20,875 nt of DNA from an uncultured Muribaculaceae bacterium. Lineage in GTDB: Bacteria > Bacteroidota > Bacteroidia > Bacteroidales > Muribaculaceae. The notes beneath the pieces are model-generated. The model searched no databases, had not been told where the DNA came from, and was given only the letters and a program-made list of their open reading frames with translations. The stretch spans positions 1 to 20,875 of the forward strand of contig CAJUKD010000037.1 in the NCBI GenBank assembly GCA_910587235.1, read 5' to 3'. Positions within the stretch are counted from its first letter, which is position 1. Every line of letters starts with the position of its first letter. Below, in pieces: positions 17,401-20,875 of this stretch. The position numbers and the translations under genes are program-made.

Positions 17401-17491
17401 CAAATACATCCTCGGCGTGCATCCTGAAAACAACTATAGCGTCGACCGCCCGCAAGTTGAAATAATGTCCAAATACTCCCTCACACGATGA
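14414..17491 (+). CDS. two-enzyme fusion: GH92 alpha-mannosidase plus GH5 glucanase
   Basis: This 1025-aa exported protein joins two catalytic domains. I choose ATG 14414 because MKKTVLTAAILLLTSAVSHA is a clean signal peptide; an upstream in-frame ATG at 14369 would bury it. Residues about 22-690 are a GH92 exo-alpha-mannosidase: DMFMGVRGNSNCVIGPQLPHG, GFGQLHVSGIGWSRYGQV, the likely acid Glu515 in YEGNSW, ANEPGFLAPFIF, and NEDSGAMGSWYVF with Asp601 as likely base and Asn599 where some members have Asp. Residues about 706-1023 are GH5: KLIRLPF, LDMHNY, acid/base Glu846 in LCNEPH, YEAHCYFDNDASG, and nucleophile Glu958 in GMFGEYGVP. Both active sites look intact. The GH5 part is clearly related to the GH5 barrel at 7613-11002 but has no binding modules or tail. 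Such a chain could remove inner alpha-mannose and cut the exposed glucan together. Confidence 0.92.
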   Translation: MKKTVLTAAILLLTSAVSHAASDMADMVDMFMGVRGNSNCVIGPQLPHGSVNPSPQTPAGGQNGYDEGDLIRGFGQLHVSGIGWSRYGQVFLSPQIGFSAKENGHDSPKSGEKATPYYYKVNLDRYDITAEMAPTHHAVAYRFTYPERKNKTLLVDMRHSIPQHIVPIVRGTFNGGGLSWDPATSVLSGWGEYAGGFGSEEPYKVYFSMHIDDPDCKVSIVDRGSKELYARIDISKPVVNVGVGVSLRSVDRAGKYRYLELENKNVDRVAELAKAEWERALGRIEVEGDESDKRLFYTALYHSLVMPRDRSGDNPHWQGTDHIDDHYCVWDTWRTAYPLLTLIEESFVAKTVNSFIDRMAHDGKCTPTYTASMEWDNKQGGDDVDNIIADAIIKNVKGFDRKKAYGVMLANARGARCPEYLEKGWVPGKGKMMSCSYTMEYAYNDDCLSRIAGIMGDSATAAAMAERSRQWENIFDPALESHGFKGFIAPREADGTRIAIDAAKVYGPWVDYFYEGNSWTYTLFTPSHIERLIKLCGGKKEMLRRLQYGFDNGLVDIANEPGFLAPFIFSHCDRPDLTADYVDAIRHRSFSIEKGYPDNEDSGAMGSWYVFTSIGLFPNAGQDFYYLIPPAFSRADLTMENGKKITVTARRRSPDARYIASVTLNGCTLNRSWIRHDEIAQGAVIEYELSSDPTEWALAEFQSTRERRHPFGVNLAGAEFFHKKMDGVGRFNIDYHYPTTRELDYWASKDMKLIRLPFKWERLQREVEGPLSADELEYIRYLLRQADERDMKILLDMHNYGRRKYMGRNRIIGDTLQPAHFAQAWAAIARELKDEPALYGYGLCNEPHDMLPECPWVEIAQTAIDSIRAVDRRTAIVVAGNTWSSAERWPEINQGLESLRDPSDNLIYEAHCYFDNDASGIYRKGYDEEEAYPTIGIDRARPFVDWLKKHGKRGMFGEYGVPADDPRWLECLELFLDYLAENGVEGTYWAAGARWNKYILGVHPENNYSVDRPQVEIMSKYSLTR

Positions 17492-19269
17492 TGACAGTAC
17501 ATCGCATAATGCTATTGTCGGCAATCGCCGCAGGAGCCATATCCATGTCGGCCGAAAACTTCGACCTTGTGATTGTCGGCGCCACCCCCGGCGGAATCAT
17601 GACCGCCGTCGAAGCCGCGCGCATGGGCAAATCATCAGTGATTCTCGAGCGCACAAGCCACATAGGCGGCCTGCCCGCAAACGGCCTCGGCGCCACCGAC
17701 ATAGCCACACGCGGCGCCACGACAGGACTGTTCTCCGAGTTTACTGAAGCCATAAAGCAGTACTATATCGACACTTACGGCGAAAACTCCCAACAAGTGA
17801 AAGACTGTAGCGACGGTTTCCATTTCGAACCGTCTGTCGCCGAAAAAATATTCGGCGACATGATTGCAGCCGAAGGAGCGCGAATCGACGTACGCATAAT
17901 GCGGCAGTTCAACTTCTCCACCGGCGACATCACCATGGCCGACGGCGGACGCCGCATCAGCTCCATCAGAGTGGTCAACCGCCTCAGCGGCGAGGACGAA
18001 CACTACGAAGGCCGCATATTCGTCGACGCAACCTACGAAGGCGACCTCGGGGCCGCTGCCCGCGTTCCTTTCCGCATAGGACGCGAAGCCGCATGGGAAT
18101 TCAACGAACCCGGAGCCGGTCGCACCTATGAATACTGGAAATCGACTCCCGCCGAAGGCAGTACCGGCGAGGCCGACAATGCTGTGCAGGCCTACAACTA
18201 CCGCCTGTGCCTGACACGCGACACAACACAGCTGATACCGTTCTACAAACCCGAACGCTACGACCGAAGCGAATACGAATCGCTCGTCGAGGACGTATGG
18301 ACAGGACGCCACACATGGAAAGCCATGCGCGACGTAACACCCGAGATGATGGAACGCAACCGCCGACACCTGCTCGACGGAGGCGAACGCTCCATCACCC
18401 CATGGGACAGCTGGGGTATAGAAAAACTCGTCACCGTCAACACCGAGCCAAACGGCAAAACCGACGCAAACAACCAGCACGCCGCATTCATATCCACCGA
18501 CCTGCCCGAAGAAAACTGGCCATGGCCGACAGCTTCATGGGAATGGCGCGACCGCTTCGCACGACGCCTGCGCGACTATACTCTCGGCCTCTTCTGGTTT
18601 GCCGCCACCGACACAGCTCTGCCTCCGCAGTTCTGCCGCGAGATACGCCGATGGGGACTCTCGGCGCAGGAGTACAAAGACAACGGCAACTTCCCGCGCC
18701 AGGTCTACGTGCGCGAGGGACGCCGCTTCGAAGGCATGTACTTCTTCACGGCCAAAGACGCACTGCCCGTGACAGAAGGCGGCCGCCCTCCTGTACACTC
18801 CACAAGCATCACTGCCAGCCACTACGCCCTCGACTCCCACGCCGCACGAAAACGCGAGAGCGGACGTGTGCATCTCGACGGATTCATCAGCTACCCCACC
18901 GCGGTTTATACCGTGCCATACGGCGTGATCGTTCCCAAAGAGGTCGAAAACCTCCTGCTGCCCGTACCCGTCAGCGGCTCGCACATCGGATTCTCAACCC
19001 TGCGCATGGAACCCTGCTGGATGGCTCTCGGCCAGGCCGCAGGTGCCGCCGCGGCGATAGCCATCGACCGCGGCACGACGGTGCAGGCAGTCCCCGTCGA
19101 CGCCCTGCAGCAACGTCTGCTCGACGAAAATGCAACCTTGATCTACTTCGACGACATGCGCCCCGGCGACCCCGGATTTGTCGATGCCCAGAAACTCGGT
19201 CTACAAGGCAAAATCCCCGGCTGGTCGGCACAAAAAAAGGATTCTGCAAAATCCTTGCATAAAAAATAG
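17488..19269 (+). CDS. exported FAD-dependent oxidoreductase (FAD_oxidored, PF12831-like)
   Basis: This 593-aa protein has a hydrophobic N-terminal signal (about residues 1-23, ISMSAENF) and an FAD-binding Rossmann start FDLVIVGATPGGIMTAVEAARMG, followed by ILERTSHIGG. The C-terminal part has GSHIGFSTLRMEPCWMALGQAAGAAAA, the other family landmark, where FAD contacts are expected. Members occur widely in Bacteroidetes polysaccharide loci, but as far as I know their reaction is not firmly established. The start codon overlaps the GH92-GH5 stop (ATGA, 17488-17491), so the two are probably translationally coupled; a second in-frame ATG at 17491 is an alternative. There is no twin-arginine motif, so a Sec-type signal is used, unusual for a flavoprotein. 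No redox partner is encoded nearby. Oxidation of a released or bound sugar is one guess. Confidence 0.85.
   Translation: MMTVHRIMLLSAIAAGAISMSAENFDLVIVGATPGGIMTAVEAARMGKSSVILERTSHIGGLPANGLGATDIATRGATTGLFSEFTEAIKQYYIDTYGENSQQVKDCSDGFHFEPSVAEKIFGDMIAAEGARIDVRIMRQFNFSTGDITMADGGRRISSIRVVNRLSGEDEHYEGRIFVDATYEGDLGAAARVPFRIGREAAWEFNEPGAGRTYEYWKSTPAEGSTGEADNAVQAYNYRLCLTRDTTQLIPFYKPERYDRSEYESLVEDVWTGRHTWKAMRDVTPEMMERNRRHLLDGGERSITPWDSWGIEKLVTVNTEPNGKTDANNQHAAFISTDLPEENWPWPTASWEWRDRFARRLRDYTLGLFWFAATDTALPPQFCREIRRWGLSAQEYKDNGNFPRQVYVREGRRFEGMYFFTAKDALPVTEGGRPPVHSTSITASHYALDSHAARKRESGRVHLDGFISYPTAVYTVPYGVIVPKEVENLLLPVPVSGSHIGFSTLRMEPCWMALGQAAGAAAAIAIDRGTTVQAVPVDALQQRLLDENATLIYFDDMRPGDPGFVDAQKLGLQGKIPGWSAQKKDSAKSLHKK
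19237..19256. repeat. AAGGATT/AATCCTT hairpin at the end of the FAD oxidoreductase gene
   Basis: AAGGATT (19237-19243) and AATCCTT (19250-19256) pair perfectly around a 6-nt loop, CTGCAA, inside the last codons of the oxidoreductase gene. The same two arms occur at 7490-7496 and 7514-7520 with a 17-nt loop. CCTTGCAT follows at 19253-19260. No U-run follows at once, so an intrinsic terminator is possible but not shown; a regulatory site is equally possible. Confidence 0.4.
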
Positions 19270-19275
19270 CCTCCT

Positions 19276-19293
19276 TTTACAGAATATTTGCAT
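19276..19293 (+). promoter_or_regulatory. TTTACAGAATnnTTGCAT repeat, second copy
   Basis: TTTACAGAATATTTGCAT at 19276-19293 matches TTTACAGAATCCTTGCAT at 7507-7524 at 16 of 18 positions. Both lie 94-106 nt upstream of start codons of exported proteins that share a C-terminal tail. The repetition at two non-coding sites is directly visible; an operator role is inferred. Confidence 0.45.
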
Positions 19294-19335
19294 ACTAATG
19301 GCAGATTATTCTACATGATATTATTATCCGGTAAT

Positions 19336-19343
19336 TAATTTTG
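19336..19343 (+). promoter_or_regulatory. putative Bacteroidetes -7 promoter element
   Basis: TAATTTTG is a full match to the Bacteroidetes -7 consensus TAnnTTTG and lies 43 nt before the ATG at 19387, which would give a leader of roughly 35-40 nt. It is followed by CATAAAA, as is the near-identical TAATATTG at 7477. No clear -33 TTTG is present at the expected distance, so the assignment rests on the -7 match and position. Confidence 0.5.
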
Positions 19344-19386
19344 CATAAAACATCCATGAAAATTTTCAACCAATAAATCTATTTAT

Positions 19387-20694
19387 ATGAAAAAATTTTT
19401 CCTTTTAGCTACGTCGGCGCTGATCGCCACAGGAGCATTCGCTCAAGAAGCCGAAAGCAATTCTCCTTATGTCATAAATGTAAACTGCACCGAACCGGCA
19501 GATCTCGCAGGCTCCTATACGGTAGCGATGAGCGATACAGGTGCAAAAAACGGCGAATTTCCAATCTATTCCGGTACATTCAATCTTGACGAAGTCACAA
19601 CGACAAAAGCTGCAAAATATTTCTTCTCCATCACGGATCTGAATAATCCTGACGAAACAAAAAATACCATAAAATATAATGCCGGGAATAGCTATCTGAT
19701 TCAACCCAACACAGGTTCACGCACTATCACATTCAGCCTGTACAGCAATGCAAAAGGGCTTCAGGTGGCATGGAGCATATCGTCTTATGGTCTTTCCGAC
19801 GCCAACCGCCGTGCGCTTGCATATTTCCCGGGAAGTACAAGCGGTGAATCCTGTTCCGCCTATTTCAACAATGCACTTGATAACGCTCAGTTCAAAGGCA
19901 TGCAGGGCAACAAGGGTTCAACAATAAACTACATAGTCGGTTCAAACGCTGACATATTCACTTTCACCCCCAATCAGAAATGGCCTGCAGGAATCTACAA
20001 AACCACATTAGACTACAAGACTATGAACTTTTTCGTAGAGCCTGCAAGCAACATCGACGTAGAGATCAAAGACTTCTGCACATTTGTGGCTCCTGCCGAC
20101 GTCAAACTGCCGAACGAAGTTGAAGCATTCACGCTGAAATATAATCCTGAAACGCCTGAAGTACTTGATGCCGTAAAAATCGAGGGACAGATTCTGGCTG
20201 CCAACACTCCTGTTGTTCTCAAAGCATCAGTAAACGGTGTCTACACATTGGAAATTACAGGAACCGCATCCTACACACTCGGAACTGAAACCACTCCGAC
20301 ATTTATCAACGACGCAACTACCGAAGGCAATGTCCTCGTAGGTGTATTCCAGCCCCATAACATTATAGACGGTACCGAAAATAACGGAGTATATCCTTTT
20401 GAGAACGGTACATTCAACCTCTGGGACGACAAAGACAGCACCGACGGCAAAGGCAAAGTCACAAAATGGCAAATCGTATACCCATTTACCGCCTACGCAG
20501 CCTTGCCTGCCGACGTAACCGAAAGACCTGAAAATCTCAGCGTCAAATTCCCTGACAACACGGAAACAGGCATCGAGAACGTAATCCTCGGCGACGAAGA
20601 AGCCGGTCAGGCATACAACCTCTTCGGAATGCCCGTCGACGAAAGCTTCAAAGGTATTGTTGTTCGCAACGGTAAAAAATACATCCAAAGGTAA
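19387..20694 (+). CDS. exported protein of unknown function with C-terminal sorting-like tail
   Basis: This 435-aa protein has a signal peptide (residues 1-19, TGAFA|QEAES). Residues about 20-220 are beta-rich and unrecognised. Residues about 226-310 contain FCTFVAPADVKLPNEVEAFTLKY and QILAANTPVVLKASVNGVYTL. This pattern recurs in surface proteins of Prevotella and Muribaculaceae, and I know no catalytic role for it. The C-terminal 40 residues, GIENVILGDEEAGQAYNLF to GIVVRNGKKYIQR, match the tail of the GH5 enzyme at 7613-11002 and may direct secretion or anchoring. No catalytic motif is visible. Codon use is more AT-rich than in the other genes, and the gene has its own likely promoter, so it may be a separately regulated or recently joined unit. 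Its link to the PUL is positional, plus the shared tail and upstream repeat. Confidence 0.7.
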   Translation: MKKFFLLATSALIATGAFAQEAESNSPYVINVNCTEPADLAGSYTVAMSDTGAKNGEFPIYSGTFNLDEVTTTKAAKYFFSITDLNNPDETKNTIKYNAGNSYLIQPNTGSRTITFSLYSNAKGLQVAWSISSYGLSDANRRALAYFPGSTSGESCSAYFNNALDNAQFKGMQGNKGSTINYIVGSNADIFTFTPNQKWPAGIYKTTLDYKTMNFFVEPASNIDVEIKDFCTFVAPADVKLPNEVEAFTLKYNPETPEVLDAVKIEGQILAANTPVVLKASVNGVYTLEITGTASYTLGTETTPTFINDATTEGNVLVGVFQPHNIIDGTENNGVYPFENGTFNLWDDKDSTDGKGKVTKWQIVYPFTAYAALPADVTERPENLSVKFPDNTETGIENVILGDEEAGQAYNLFGMPVDESFKGIVVRNGKKYIQR

Positions 20695-20725
20695 AAACAG
20701 ATTAGGTTAGTGAAAATTGATGAGC

Positions 20726-20778
20726 AAGCCCGGAATCGGCGAACCCGACTGTGACTGCCGGACAATGGTTCCGGGCTT
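20726..20778. terminator. structured intergenic hairpin, possible terminator
   Basis: AAGCCCGGAA (20726-20735) pairs perfectly with TTCCGGGCTT (20769-20778). Within the 33-nt loop CGGC (20737-20740) can pair with GCCG (20757-20760), giving a nested stem. It lies 31 nt after the stop of the 435-aa gene and 68 nt before the next start. The sequence after it is A-rich rather than T-rich, so a terminator role is plausible by position but not confirmed. Confidence 0.45.
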
Positions 20779-20846
20779 AAACAACAAAATAAACTGACCG
20801 CTGCAGTACCTCAATATAAAAACTAATTTAACTAATAAATCCAGAT

Positions 20847-20875
20847 ATGAAAACTTCTACTCGCATTCTCTCTCT
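20847..20875 (+). CDS. start of a further gene, truncated by window end
   Basis: An ATG at 20847 opens MKTSTRILS, which looks like the basic start of a signal peptide, after an A/T-rich leader of the type seen before other genes here. Only nine codons are visible. The product cannot be identified. Confidence 0.5.

Noticed and set aside
16655..17524. 289-aa open frame on the - strand opposite the fused GH5
   Set aside because: Same antisense pattern as above, no domain, no promoter or leader.
18207..19262. 351-aa open frame on the + strand within the oxidoreductase gene
   Set aside because: It is an Arg/His/Pro-rich frame with no recognisable domain, wholly inside a clear FAD oxidoreductase gene, and is explained by the GC-rich codon use of that gene.
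1..20875. CRISPR arrays, tRNA or rRNA genes, insertion sequences, integrases or att sites
   Set aside because: No regularly spaced short repeats, no tRNA-like or rRNA-like stretch and no transposase or recombinase reading frame was found; the protein-level repeats in the GH5 gene are binding modules.

Overview
The window is most likely from a gut-type Bacteroidales, probably Muribaculaceae or a relative. The evidence is a SusC/SusD pair, Bacteroidetes-style lipoprotein signals, A-rich leaders without Shine-Dalgarno sequences, a TAnnTTTG-like promoter element, fairly high GC by eye, and a short C-terminal module typical of Prevotella/Muribaculaceae exported proteins. No 16S or other taxonomic marker is present, so the family is an inference. 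All genes lie on the + strand and the window reads as one polysaccharide utilization locus (PUL).

Layout. (1) 94-7479 is a tight capture-and-import operon: SusC, SusD, two small lipoproteins in the SusE/SusF position, and a multi-pass acyltransferase-3 protein. (2) After a 133-nt gap, 7613-11002 encodes a 1129-aa exported GH5 glucanase with four tandem carbohydrate-binding-like modules. (3) After a perfect 18-bp dyad, 11070-13118 encodes a PL8 polysaccharide lyase. (4) 13201-19269 is a tightly packed set: GH88 unsaturated glucuronyl hydrolase, a single-chain GH92-GH5 fusion, and an exported FAD-dependent oxidoreductase. These genes overlap by 53 and 4 nt. (5) 19387-20694 encodes an exported protein of unknown function in AT-richer sequence, followed by a structured intergenic region and the first bases of another exported protein at the window edge.

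How the genes may work together (inference). PL8, GH88, GH92 and cellulase-like GH5 are the activities expected for xanthan or a closely related exopolysaccharide: a beta-1,4-glucan with Man-GlcA-Man side chains. PL8 would remove the terminal mannose and leave an unsaturated glucuronate. GH88 would remove that uronate, GH92 the inner alpha-mannose, and GH5 would cut the glucan backbone. SusC/SusD would bind and import oligosaccharides. There are no sulfatases or hexosaminidases, which argues against host glycosaminoglycans. No regulator (HTCS, SusR or sigma/anti-sigma) and no GH3/GH94 appear, so the locus probably continues outside the window.

The most unusual points are the GH92-GH5 fusion, the ABBA-like order of the four binding modules, the FAD oxidoreductase and acyltransferase embedded in a catabolic locus, and a repeated TTGCAT-containing element in three intergenic regions.
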